Source: Nitrospira sp. MA-1
GTDB taxonomy: Bacteria > Nitrospirota > Nitrospiria > Nitrospirales > UBA8639
Assembly: GCA_032139905.1 (NCBI GenBank)
Contig: JAQJDB010000006.1
Coordinates: forward strand, 310,001 to 374,000
Length of the DNA: 64,000 bases
Reading direction: 5' to 3'
The number at the start of each line of letters is the position of its first letter. Within the stretch, counting starts at the first letter, position 1. The notes under the pieces were generated by a model, which was given only the letters and a program-made list of their open reading frames with translations, searched no databases and was not told the DNA's origin. Positions 35,626 to 44,348 of the stretch are shown one piece after another. Both the position numbers and the translations under genes were made by a program.

Positions 35626-35838
35626 GGGAATAGATTCGCCAATACGGGCAAGGAATTGGATGAAAGCATGAGACTCTACTTTTATGAAGCTCGCAACTAC
35701 GACGCACCCTCGGTCGGTTTTTCTCAGCGGATGTGTTCATACCAAATCCAGGCAACCACCAGGACTTCAATCGATACACCTATGCTAACAATAATTCGAT
35801 TTTCTTCAATGATCCCTCCGTTCATTTCGGAGTTAAAT
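35626..35838 (+). pseudogene. RHS-repeat core fragment with frameshift
   Basis: Frame 1 encodes ANTGKELDESMRLYFYEARNYDAPS (split by family motif TGKELDE and YFYEARNYD). After a frameshift in the T-run near 35718, frame 3 continues FSADVFIPNPGNHQDFNRY and TYANNNSIFFNDPS. Together these are the RHS-associated core (TGKE-D...ARYYD...F-S-D...NRY-Y--NNP--Y-DPSG). Only about 70 codons survive, with no N-terminal YD repeats and no toxin tail. It is a relic of an RHS polymorphic toxin. Confidence 0.85.
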
Positions 35839-35975
35839 CGGCGGATTCAAGTTCCAAGTGCAGCGACTGTTTGGTGGCGCAGTTGTATAAACACCTCCAA
35901 GGGCCTCCCCCAGTCCAGACATGTTCTCCTCGAGTGTTCAAGCGATGCGCAATAGCATTGAGCTTAGGCCGGGTA

Positions 35976-36197
35976 TTAGCCAGACCAATTCATCCCCTTC
36001 GACAGATCCCGCCAGCGTAAGCCAGGGATATTTTCGTTCCGGCTGAGTTGCCAAATGGTATGCCGGGCGGCGAACAACATTTGGGTTGCCAGTTGTCTCG
36101 CCAGTTGCTGGGATTCAGCCATCTCCCTGGCTATCTTTAGGGACGAATGCCGTTGATCCAGACCCTGGGGTGAAGTCTCTGGTTTTTCGATACTCAT
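35976..36197 (-). CDS. Possible small hypothetical protein
   Basis: 73 codons rich in Gln, Arg and Ala with a helical pattern (LKIAREMAESQQLARQLATQ). There is no ribosome-binding site at the ATG and no recognised family. It lies beside the RHS remnant. It may be a spurious frame. Confidence 0.25.
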   Translation of the reverse strand: MSIEKPETSPQGLDQRHSSLKIAREMAESQQLARQLATQMLFAARHTIWQLSRNENIPGLRWRDLSKGMNWSG

Positions 36198-36301
36198 GTG
36201 TGTGTAGGATTTTTATGCAAAAGAATTCCCTCATCTCTGCACCACCTTTCCCAATAAGCTTCTGCGTTATAGTGGAATTCTATTTATAGGCGGGAGGGAT
36301 C

Positions 36302-37417
36302 TTACCGGGTAGGCCTTTTTAATGAAGACCTTGGTTGAATCTCAGTCAGAATGGTATGGGTTCCGGGTGGCAGGCCTTCGGATAGGATAATCCCGATGAT
36401 CAGCTCTCCTTTTAGGGATTCCTTGACTTCCCCGATGCGCCCTCGAATTTCAGCCGTTCGTTTCTCGCCGGCTTTCAATTCCCCGATCGGCATAGGAATA
36501 GGAGCCACACGTTTGAAGGCTTCGACTAGTATGGGTGTGCCGCGCAGCTCCACGTAGGCAGAAGGAATCGTTGATCCGCTGACATTAGTGGTTTCGATTA
36601 ACAGGATCACCGCCTCGCCTCCTTCCAAAATGAGATTTCGGTTGGCATCGACCAGTTTGGTTCGGAATTGGACGGAAGGGCTTATGGCAGGTTTGGGAGG
36701 CGTGGCTGTTTGGGCAGGATTCTGCATAGGAAGGGGAGAAGATGGTGTGGTACCTGACGGTCCGGCATTGGGGAATGGATTGGTGGAAACCGGGGACAAT
36801 ACCTGCCCCAAGCGAGGCATCACGCTTACCATTTCCTTGGCTAGGGCTTCGGTGGCATCTTCCACTGTTCCATCAATTTGCTGTGTGGCGCATGAGCTGG
36901 CTGAGCTGGAGAGGGCGGGAACCCACATGCTGACCTTCTCGTGGTAGGACAAGGGAGTTTGAGCCAGGGCGGTGCCTTTCGGATCTTCATAGACAACAAG
37001 AAGTTTCAGATCCACATCGGCTTCGTACCGGGGTTCTGTCGCCATTAAGGTTACTGGATCAAAAAGAAATTGATTGAGATCTACGATTACGCGATAGCCA
37101 TCGGGAGGAGCGCCTTGGGCATCACCAACCGGAGGTTCCGCCCTGACTCCATTGAAGCGATCTTGGCCGACTTTGAGAAAGGTTTTGGTGATGATCTCAC
37201 CTACCGGAATCGTATAGGGCAACCCGCACGCATCCACCGTCTGAGTATGGTTCACGAGGTTGGGCGAAAACGCATAGGTAATCGGGAAAGGAATTCTTGG
37301 TTCTGAATGATCGTCGAAAGTCAAACGGGGAATGGAAACTTTGTCGCAGGCGAAAAGGAGGGACAATAAAACAGCTAATAGGCTGTAATGAAAGATTTTA
37401 TTTATGATTGGGCACAC
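36302..37417 (-). CDS. Hypothetical lipoprotein with Pro/Thr-rich linker
   Basis: 371 aa from GTG 37417. The signal peptide and lipobox (LLFAC, Cys24) are clear. An N-terminal domain (residues ~25-215) is followed by a Pro/Ser/Thr-rich linker (residues ~215-245). A C-terminal Ig-like domain (residues ~250-360) has EGGEAVILLIETTNVSGS and IGELKAGEKRTAEIRGR. It is divergent from the two lipoproteins that follow on the plus strand, and all three may serve the same envelope process. No family was recognised. Confidence 0.65.
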   Translation of the reverse strand: MCPIINKIFHYSLLAVLLSLLFACDKVSIPRLTFDDHSEPRIPFPITYAFSPNLVNHTQTVDACGLPYTIPVGEIITKTFLKVGQDRFNGVRAEPPVGDAQGAPPDGYRVIVDLNQFLFDPVTLMATEPRYEADVDLKLLVVYEDPKGTALAQTPLSYHEKVSMWVPALSSSASSCATQQIDGTVEDATEALAKEMVSVMPRLGQVLSPVSTNPFPNAGPSGTTPSSPLPMQNPAQTATPPKPAISPSVQFRTKLVDANRNLILEGGEAVILLIETTNVSGSTIPSAYVELRGTPILVEAFKRVAPIPMPIGELKAGEKRTAEIRGRIGEVKESLKGELIIGIILSEGLPPGTHTILTEIQPRSSLKRPTR

Positions 37418-37793
37418 AGATCTACCCTACCCCAAGATCTTGAAAGATGGCAACAAGATCCTGCATTTTGCTCGTAGGCGGTCTTTCCCGTTGATTGAAA
37501 TCCGAGACGGGTTTTAATTGAAAAGAAACACCGAACATAATTTCCGGATAACAGGCTTTGGGAAAGACGGAGAGATAATGAGACAGTGGGCAAGGGACTT
37601 CTCTCCGCATAACAGAAATGATCCAGAGAGGGAACGATGAATTCTGGAATCCGCCTTGCGTCTCGCTCTCTTTGTTGTTCTTCGAAACAACACCTATTGG
37701 GTTTCTCACTTTCTTGTTCTTGACGATTCCTGATCCGGGAGAAGACAATTAATCGTTATTACAAATGTTACCTTAACCGTTGGAGGCTTCACC
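37418..37793. other. Divergent intergenic region between lipoprotein genes
   Basis: 376 bp, rich in A and T near 37745-37780. GGAGG with 8-bp spacing serves the plus-strand gene. No gene or clear operator is seen. Confidence 0.4.
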
Positions 37794-38561
37794 ATGTGGC
37801 GTCACATCTGGTTGATTGTCGGGTTGCTGTGTTCGGTTTCTTCTTTTGGCTGTTCGTTAGACAATACACCAAAGCGTCTGGGGGCTTATCTCCCTCAATC
37901 CTCCGCTCAGGAAGGAGTCGTGACAAAAACGGCGATTCCAGCCGAAGGCGTGACTAGTATCTTGGTGGTTCTGAACGATTCGGGATTTGAAAAATCGGCT
38001 CCCGTGCTTCGCCGTGGGACGCTGGAAAATCTCGGGGAACATCTGAAAACGGAAATTCAGAAACAAGTGCCGATTCAAATCACTTCCGTCGTATATCCTG
38101 AGGATTCAAAGCCCAATGGCTCTGTTGACCAATTCATTCAATTGGCAAAGGAGCAGAACGCTCCTTACCTTCTCTTGGCGGTGTTGTCCAGTTCAGAGTG
38201 GGAAGTATTTGCCCATCTTCCGTTGCAGGGCAACCAAGGTGGGGGGCTGCGAAGTATGGGGCTCCCAGGCTATCGTGCCGAAAATTACGCCCGGGTGGAA
38301 TTAGCCTTGCTTGATGGCCAAACCGGCCGATCGTTGGTCTCTACGGACGGTCAAGCTTGGGCCTCCCTTGAACGATTAAATGTTCCGCTTGAATCTAATG
38401 TCTATCCCGTTGTCCGTAGGTATCAGAATCAACCACCTATTTACCCCAATTCAGAGAGTGAGGAGTATGAGACTCTTCGCTGGGTTTCCGGGCAGGATGC
38501 CATTGCCCAGGCCGTGATGCACTTAGAAATCTTATGGAAAAAGAACCAGGCGAATTCCTGA
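37794..38561 (+). CDS. Hypothetical lipoprotein A of a tandem pair
   Basis: 255 aa with lipobox SFGC (Cys20). The mature part has an alternating alpha/beta pattern: SILVVLNDSGFEKSAP, NLGEHLKTEIQKQVPIQITSVV, APYLLLAVLSSSEWEVF and RVELALLDGQTGRSLVSTDGQAWASL. This resembles the GNA1162/LPP20/CsgG-type Rossmann-like lipoproteins that sense or act at the outer membrane. It overlaps or abuts the next lipoprotein gene on the same strand. Confidence 0.65.
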   Translation: MWRHIWLIVGLLCSVSSFGCSLDNTPKRLGAYLPQSSAQEGVVTKTAIPAEGVTSILVVLNDSGFEKSAPVLRRGTLENLGEHLKTEIQKQVPIQITSVVYPEDSKPNGSVDQFIQLAKEQNAPYLLLAVLSSSEWEVFAHLPLQGNQGGGLRSMGLPGYRAENYARVELALLDGQTGRSLVSTDGQAWASLERLNVPLESNVYPVVRRYQNQPPIYPNSESEEYETLRWVSGQDAIAQAVMHLEILWKKNQANS

Positions 38562-38566
38562 TCACG

Positions 38567-39331
38567 ATGATCCTTCTCAGAATAGGGTTCATTTGTCTGG
38601 TGACTTCTATTCTGGTGGGATGTGGGGCAGGTCCCACACCCCGGATGATTGACCTTGTCGGAGAAGATGCCTTTGCGGACGGGGGGCATCCATTTCAGAA
38701 TAATGAGTGGAGACAGCAGTCAAGAATCGGGTTGGTGGTGTCTTCCGATGCCACGGGACAGAATGCCGCTCCGGCGATCATTTCTGAGTATCTTGAAATT
38801 CTCACCAGACGCACGGAAAAATTTCTCAAGCAGCATTGTGCTTTTCATGAGATCGTGGTCGTTCCACCGTTATCCAATCCGGTTAACCTTGCTGAAGAAC
38901 TGAAAGTCCAAGGACAACGCTTACACGTTCCCTATGAAATCGTGGTCGTGTTTTCAAGTCGGGAGCAGGCCGGCCCTGAAAAAATTGGGCAAGCCACGAT
39001 GATGACACTAATGAGCGGAACTGTCTTAGAAAATTTATCGCTGGCTGAGGTAGGAGTTCTTCAGGTATCGGATTTCCACATGGTCTTCTGGACAGTCGGG
39101 CGGGGAACCGACAGCTTGGAACAATTGGATGTGCCAATTGGGTCAAATCGTCCTTCCCCAATAGACGCCCGTGACATTTTGAGGGCACAAGCGGGTCAAC
39201 ATGCTCTGGACCGGGCACTTGATCTCTTGGGGTCGGCTTGTCAGATCGAGAAGAAAGCGCGGACAGGTTTTACCGATAGTTTTCGAATTCCAAATCGAGT
39301 CCGAAGTCCTGCTCTTTCAGATGCTTCATAA
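38567..39331 (+). CDS. Hypothetical lipoprotein B of a tandem pair
   Basis: 254 aa from ATG 38567, which places a clean signal peptide and lipobox (LVGC) at the N-terminus; ATG 38534 is in frame but overlaps the previous gene. The layout resembles lipoprotein A: IGLVVSSDATGQNAAP, RRTEKFLKQHCAFHEIVVVP, VPYEIVVVFSSREQAG, VGVLQVSDFHMVFWTVGRG. They may be distant paralogues. Its 3' end overlaps the convergent yajQ by 62 bp. Confidence 0.6.
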   Translation: MILLRIGFICLVTSILVGCGAGPTPRMIDLVGEDAFADGGHPFQNNEWRQQSRIGLVVSSDATGQNAAPAIISEYLEILTRRTEKFLKQHCAFHEIVVVPPLSNPVNLAEELKVQGQRLHVPYEIVVVFSSREQAGPEKIGQATMMTLMSGTVLENLSLAEVGVLQVSDFHMVFWTVGRGTDSLEQLDVPIGSNRPSPIDARDILRAQAGQHALDRALDLLGSACQIEKKARTGFTDSFRIPNRVRSPALSDAS

Positions 39332-39767
39332 CCGCTTGCAGTTCGTCTTTGCTTTTGCTTTGCACCCTGACTTGTTCCCCTTGAATTTGTCCCTGAGCCT
39401 TGAATTTGGCTTCTTTGATCGATTTGGTGATGGCTTTGGCTTTTTCTTCGGGAAGCCCGCTTTGAATGGTAATGGTTTGGCGGACGGTTCCCCCTAGCGC
39501 TTCTTCCACTTTCCCATACGTCAGGCCTTTCAACGAGACATTGCGTTTGACGCATTTGCCTTTGAGGATATCCAAGACCGCGTTGAGTTTGTAGTCATCA
39601 TCGGAGATCACTACCAATTGTTTATCTTTCTCTTTTAACGTGAGCTCGGTTTTTGATCCTTTGAAATCAAAGCGTTGCCCGACTTCTTTTTCGGTTTGAT
39701 CTACCACATTTTTCATTTCCTGCATGTCGATTCGGGAAATGACGTCGAAGGAATAGTTGTCTGCCAT
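39270..39767 (-). CDS. yajQ: YajQ family cyclic-di-GMP-binding protein
   Basis: 165 aa, the usual size. It begins YSFDVISRIDMQEMKNVVDQ and includes QRFDFKGSKTELTL and ISDDDYKLNAVLDIL, then a long helix (GLPEEKAKAITKSIKEAKFKAQ) and VRVQSKSKDELQAVM. YajQ proteins have two RRM-like domains and bind nucleotides, including c-di-GMP, in species studied. The 3' end overlaps the convergent lipoprotein gene by 62 bp. Confidence 0.95.
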   Translation of the reverse strand: MADNYSFDVISRIDMQEMKNVVDQTEKEVGQRFDFKGSKTELTLKEKDKQLVVISDDDYKLNAVLDILKGKCVKRNVSLKGLTYGKVEEALGGTVRQTITIQSGLPEEKAKAITKSIKEAKFKAQGQIQGEQVRVQSKSKDELQAVMKHLKEQDFGLDLEFENYR

Positions 39768-39803
39768 AAGCCTCCTTACACGTTGTTGTTGCAGGTCCCT
39801 GGT

Positions 39804-41762
39804 TCAGCAGCACCGTCCTGCGGGAAGTTGAATGCCTTCGCCTTCAATGACTTCAGTGCTGTTCAATGGCTGTTTGTGCACAAGATAGCCATACCATTTT
39901 CTGGCGCTGTCCGTGAGGACAATGAGTGCGAGTATGGCCACCAGGCCCACGAGTGAGGCATTGATGGCCATGGTCAGGCTTTGCGACCCATCGGCTGAGA
40001 GTGCCCGACCGATAAAGATCACCAGGAGTTCATAGCATCCGGCCAGCGTGATAACCCCAACAAACACCATCGGGATCACCGTCACCCACAGATAGGATGT
40101 TTTGTTCATCTTGATGAGGACGGTTGTGGCAATACAAAGCGCAAGCATGCCGAGTAATTGATTGGCCGCCCCGAACATGGGCCAGATGGTCGCAATGGAT
40201 CCGGTGCCGATGAGATATCCCCACGCTCCAACGACGAACAGACTGGCGCCCAATACCCCGGGCCACCAATTGATCTGTTTGAGGGGAGCATAGACCCGTC
40301 CCCCTAATTCCTGTACCAGGTATCGGGCGACTCGGGTGCCAGCATCAATCGTGGTCAAAATGAACAGAGCTTCGAATAAGAGGGCGAATTGATACCAGTA
40401 AGCCATGAGCCCGGACATTCCCGGCAAGCTGGAAAAAATCGAGGCCATGCCAACAGCTAAGGACACGGCACCTCCGGGACGGCCAGACACATCGACTTCA
40501 ACAAGCGCGGAGAGTTCCTTAATGTGGGCGGTCGGAAATCCCATGGTTTCCAGGGTTTCAGCGGACAGGTTGGTGTTGATGGCGAGATAGTCGCCGGGAA
40601 TGAGGAGACAGGCGGCAATGAGTGCAATCACGCCGACAAAGCTTTCCAGGAGCATGGCGCCATACCCGACAATTGCCTGAGATTCCAGACTAATCAGCTT
40701 GGGCGTGGTCCCTGAAGAGACCAGGGAATGAAATCCTGAAATAGCCCCACAGGCAATGGTGATAAAGAGAAAAGGAAATAAGGTTCCAGGAATGATTGGT
40801 CCATTGCCGGCCACAAAAATGGTGGTGCGAGGCATCTCAATGGTGGGGGCGAGCACAATGACGCCGACGGCCAAAAGGGCGATCACACCTAATTTCATAA
40901 ATGTTGAGAGATAATCTCGCGGGACTAATAAAATCCAGACGGGGAGGACTGATGCAAGAAACCCATAAGCCGCGAGACTCCAGGTGAGCGTCGTGCGATC
41001 CCAGAGGAACCATTCTGCCCAATCTGATTGGGCCACGGTTCGGCCGACGATAATGGCCAGCACTAACAGCCCTAATCCGATGAGGGTCATTTCCCCCACC
41101 TGCCCCTGGCGAAACTTTTGAAGGTACAGTCCCATGAACACGGCAATGGGAATGGTCATGATGATGGTAAAGGTGCCCCAGGCATTGTGGTAAAGCGCGT
41201 TCACCACAGCCAGTCCTAACCCGGCCAGGGCGACGACCACGATGAAAAGCACGGCAATGGCTGTGGCCAGGCCGGTAATGGGACCCAATTCAGCATGGGC
41301 GATTTCCGGAAGTGAACGACCATTTCGCCGCATGGAGGCCACGAGAATAATAAAATCCTGGACCGCGCCTGCCAGAACCGCACCGATGACAATCCATAAA
41401 AACCCCGGGAGAAAGCCAAATTGTGCTGCCAAGACCGGACCGAGTAACGGGCCCGCTCCGGCGATGGCCGCAAAATGATGGCCGAAGAGAATGTATTTGT
41501 TGGCAGGATAAAAGTTGGTGCCGTCTTCCAGTCTGTGCGCAGGTGTCCGGCGACGGTCATCCAGGTTCATGACTCGCTGCGCTAAAAACCGGCCATAGAA
41601 CCGATAGGCCAACACATAAAAACATGAGGCAGCGACCACGAGCCACAACCCGTTAACTTTTTCGTGAGGATTGATAATGCCCACCACATGGCCGAATCCC
41701 ACGGCACAAAGTCCGGCGATTCCTAGCCATCCGATCTTATTCCACAATGACATGCGGGGCAT
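39804..41762 (-). CDS. CstA family carbon-starvation transporter
   Basis: 652 aa with about sixteen to eighteen membrane segments. It begins with a CstA N-terminal domain (YVLAYRFYGRFLA, TPAHRLEDGTNFYPANKYILFGHHFAAIAGAGP split here: GHHFAAIAGAGPLLGP is the hallmark). Later LVSSGTTPKLI and TTIDAGTRVARYLVQE are conserved. Characterised members (CstA, BtsT/YjiY) import peptides or pyruvate by proton symport. The substrate is not determinable. It is preceded by the PGPGW gene and followed by yajQ on the same strand. Confidence 0.93.
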   Translation of the reverse strand: MPRMSLWNKIGWLGIAGLCAVGFGHVVGIINPHEKVNGLWLVVAASCFYVLAYRFYGRFLAQRVMNLDDRRRTPAHRLEDGTNFYPANKYILFGHHFAAIAGAGPLLGPVLAAQFGFLPGFLWIVIGAVLAGAVQDFIILVASMRRNGRSLPEIAHAELGPITGLATAIAVLFIVVVALAGLGLAVVNALYHNAWGTFTIIMTIPIAVFMGLYLQKFRQGQVGEMTLIGLGLLVLAIIVGRTVAQSDWAEWFLWDRTTLTWSLAAYGFLASVLPVWILLVPRDYLSTFMKLGVIALLAVGVIVLAPTIEMPRTTIFVAGNGPIIPGTLFPFLFITIACGAISGFHSLVSSGTTPKLISLESQAIVGYGAMLLESFVGVIALIAACLLIPGDYLAINTNLSAETLETMGFPTAHIKELSALVEVDVSGRPGGAVSLAVGMASIFSSLPGMSGLMAYWYQFALLFEALFILTTIDAGTRVARYLVQELGGRVYAPLKQINWWPGVLGASLFVVGAWGYLIGTGSIATIWPMFGAANQLLGMLALCIATTVLIKMNKTSYLWVTVIPMVFVGVITLAGCYELLVIFIGRALSADGSQSLTMAINASLVGLVAILALIVLTDSARKWYGYLVHKQPLNSTEVIEGEGIQLPAGRCC

Positions 41763-41826
41763 CCTAGCAATGGGAGAAAAGGGTGTAAACGGGTGGCGAC
41801 GGAGAGGTGTTCAGGTCGACATGTGA

Positions 41827-42279
41827 TTAGGTCGGTGATTTTTCATGAAACACAAACGGGAGTTTGCCTGCTTTTTTTCGCAGGGAGTTGATGGCGTTGA
41901 GAATCTGTGGTTGCCGAATGAGTTTTTGTTCGACCCGGTGTTTTCCTGGAAAATCCAGAAACAAGATTCCCAGGACCATTGTGAGGATTCCTTGTCCTGG
42001 TAAAACCAGCATGGCGATTCCAGCTACCAGAAAAATGAGTCCCAGGCCGTTTTTCACCATCAACCCAAGGGTGCGAATTATGGGATGATGATTGGCAAAC
42101 CACTTGCGATGGCCATGATTATCGAAGTAATCCGGTGGAAGGCGAATTAATATGGCAGGGATTGCAATGAGGGTTCCTACAAAGGCAATGAAAGAAAAGG
42201 TGATCATGCCGATCCAGATTTCACGGGGAACCCAAGTTTCGGCATACTGAATTATTTGATCAATCATTGTTGGAACCAT
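41827..42279 (-). CDS. PGPGW-type transmembrane protein
   Basis: 150 aa with two to three hydrophobic helices (WIGMITFSFIAFVGTLIAIP and GLGLIFLVAGIAMLVLPGQGILTMVLG in parts). LPGQGILTMVLGILFLDFPGK fits the PGPGW family motif. The function is unknown. It ends 64 bp before the cstA-like start and may be co-transcribed with it. Confidence 0.7.
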   Translation of the reverse strand: MVPTMIDQIIQYAETWVPREIWIGMITFSFIAFVGTLIAIPAILIRLPPDYFDNHGHRKWFANHHPIIRTLGLMVKNGLGLIFLVAGIAMLVLPGQGILTMVLGILFLDFPGKHRVEQKLIRQPQILNAINSLRKKAGKLPFVFHEKSPT

Positions 42280-42423
42280 TTTTCATACATATTAAGCAAT
42301 CCTACGGTAGATGCATCAGATAAGAGTCGGTTGTACTCGGAAAAATATACACTTTATAATTGCTCAATGGTATTTGTATTAATTCAATTGGGTGTTTGTG
42401 GTTTTCAAAACCATGAGTGAGAC

Positions 42424-42912
42424 ATGATGTCACAGTATTGGTTGTTCAAATCAGAGCCGACAACATTTTCCATTGATGATCTTGTTAAATCTCCACGGCA
42501 GACCACATGTTGGGAAGGCGTACGTAATTACCAGGCTAGAAATTTCCTGAAATCCATGAATGTTGGAGATTTAGGATTTTTTTACCATAGCAATACGGAC
42601 CCACCAGCCATAGTCGGAATCATTGAAGTGGTTAAGGCCGCTTATCCAGATTCATTTGCATTCGATTCAAGGAGCCGATATTTCGATCCGCGCAGTACCC
42701 TGGAATCACCCCGTTGGTTTCTTGTGGATGTGCGGTTCGTGAAAAAGTTTCCTCAGGCCTTGCCTTTGGATCAGTTGCGAGCCATTAAAGGACTAGGGAA
42801 CATGGAACTTCTTCGTAAAGGTTCCAGGCTCTCGGTTCAACCAGTGCGTCCGGATGAATGGCAACGAGTATTGGATTTTGTTTCGAAAAAGACCGAGCCT
42901 GCCAAAAGGTAG
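42424..42912 (+). CDS. EVE domain protein
   Basis: 162 aa spanning one EVE domain: YWLFKSEPTTFSIDDL at the start, WEGVRNYQARNFL, GDLGFFYHSNTDPPAIVGI and the C-terminal LPLDQLRAIKGLGNMELLRKGSRLSV. EVE is a PUA-like fold that binds modified bases in RNA or DNA; bacterial members are linked to restriction or RNA metabolism. Here it stands alone with no nuclease next to it. Confidence 0.93.
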   Translation: MMSQYWLFKSEPTTFSIDDLVKSPRQTTCWEGVRNYQARNFLKSMNVGDLGFFYHSNTDPPAIVGIIEVVKAAYPDSFAFDSRSRYFDPRSTLESPRWFLVDVRFVKKFPQALPLDQLRAIKGLGNMELLRKGSRLSVQPVRPDEWQRVLDFVSKKTEPAKR

Positions 42913-42952
42913 CTACTCAGGGTTTTTACAAGGTTTTTTCTGAATTCTTCCT

Positions 42953-43252
42953 CTATTTTCCTGGTTTTGGTGAATGATTCGCTGTGGGAAATACCTGTAA
43001 AAAAGGGTGAACGGTGACTTCCTGAAAAACACCAAAAAGGGTATAGGGGTCATTCTTAGCAAACTCTTGGACTTCTTCGAGTGATTCTGACTCAACGACG
43101 ATTAGGCTTCCCATTTTATCGGTCAGAGGACCAGCCAAAATAATTTTGCCTTGTTGTGCCCATGCTTCAAGCCGTTTGAGGTGGGCGTCTCGATAAAGTG
43201 GGCGTTTTTGGGACCCCTCGGGACCATCTTTTCCTAGAATCACGAATTTCAT
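42953..43252 (-). CDS. YciI-like (YCII-related) protein
   Basis: 99 aa from ATG 43252 with GAGGAAAAAG upstream; longer readings lack a ribosome-binding site. KFVILGKDGP at the start, RDAHLKRLEAWAQQGKIILAGPL and GSLIVVESESLEEVQEFAKNDPYTLFGVF follow the YciI ferredoxin-like dimer fold with the conserved H-x-x...GP-L and ND-P motifs. Catalytic or binding function is unknown. Confidence 0.85.
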   Translation of the reverse strand: MKFVILGKDGPEGSQKRPLYRDAHLKRLEAWAQQGKIILAGPLTDKMGSLIVVESESLEEVQEFAKNDPYTLFGVFQEVTVHPFLQVFPTANHSPKPGK

Positions 43253-43424
43253 TCTTTTTCCTCGTTTCTTTACCGAAGCCGCATGAATTGCCTCCCCTTT
43301 ACAAGGCAAGGGCCATGAGGGTTTCATCATTTTCAGAAGGCAATCGTATGGTTATTTTTCGTCGGAAGAAGATCTGGTGGTCTGGATAATGGACTTGAAA
43401 CGAATAGGCGAATGCGGGGCAGGT

Positions 43425-43841
43425 CTATGGATTCTGGTCTTCAATGGGTTGTCTGTTTCCATATCCGCTGTCGATGTCGTGCCACCAGCGAACCTGTTCT
43501 TCTCCGGATTTCCAACATAAAAATACCAGGCGGTCATTAAGGAGAAACGGGAAATCACATAATCCAATTTCGACGTCTTTGATCACTACCCCGAGTTCTT
43601 GAATGGCATGCAGGCTGCCATTGATGTCTTGTAACCCTTTGATATATTGGACACCCACGACGGTTCCTCCGCCCAATGACGCTTTTGCGCTTGCTTTTTT
43701 GACTTCTTCCCTCGTGTCCACAAGTATTTGTCGCCCCGCTTTAATGTTGCCCCAAAATTGTTCCAGCTCGGGGATCAATCCATTGGCTTCAGAGAGGGTG
43801 AAAATCCGTTCACTGGAAAAGGGAAAACCTGAATCAGACAT
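43425..43841 (-). CDS. DUF2203 protein
   Basis: 138 aa from ATG 43841 with AAGGAAGG somewhat far upstream. FTLSEANGLIPELEQFW, IQELGVVIKDVEIGLCDFPFL, VFLCWKSGEEQVRWWHDIDSGYGNRQPI are the diagnostic DUF2203 motifs. Mostly helical; no known function. It is placed just before the rho leader region on the opposite strand. Confidence 0.85.
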   Translation of the reverse strand: MSDSGFPFSSERIFTLSEANGLIPELEQFWGNIKAGRQILVDTREEVKKASAKASLGGGTVVGVQYIKGLQDINGSLHAIQELGVVIKDVEIGLCDFPFLLNDRLVFLCWKSGEEQVRWWHDIDSGYGNRQPIEDQNP

Positions 43842-43871
43842 GGGAGAGGACCCTTCCTTGTTGACTTTCAA

Positions 43872-44348
43872 TTACCATCATGATGGTTTACCATAATAAG
43901 AAGAAGGGTGCCAACCATGAGAGAAGATGGTGAATTTTCCATAAGTGGTCCGGGTAAAAATTTGAGTTTCTTGTCGTAACTTCCGAAAGGAACCTATTGA
44001 CAAGACATTCAAGAGTGAGATAAATAATTACTTAAGACCTGCCCAATTGATAGCAACATCCATTTCCGCCAATTAACTTCTCGGACTTCACGTAATATTT
44101 CAAATCGTAGATAGGACAACACGGGTGGTTTTGACAAGTGTGGTTCTTCAGTTTCTCTAAACATTCTTCCTAAACACACAACAGCGGTCTAAATCTTTTA
44201 TTTTAATTAAGTCAGGAGTGGTTCCCTTTTCGGGGATCGCCAAAATTTGCAGCGCACAACCATTATGAGAATGTTCGTATTCTTTCCACCCCTCGTAACA
44301 GGCTAAGCCCACGAGAAAACCCTTCCGGCCAATGAATGGAGTAACCTA
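43872..44348 (+). promoter_or_regulatory. Long 5' region of rho with a candidate promoter
   Basis: TTGACA (43997-44002), a 16-bp spacer and GATAAA (44019-44024) make a plausible sigma-70 promoter, giving a rho leader of roughly 320 nt. Long leaders are known to allow Rho autoregulation in E. coli. No coding content is seen; short frames lack ribosome-binding sites. Confidence 0.5.
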
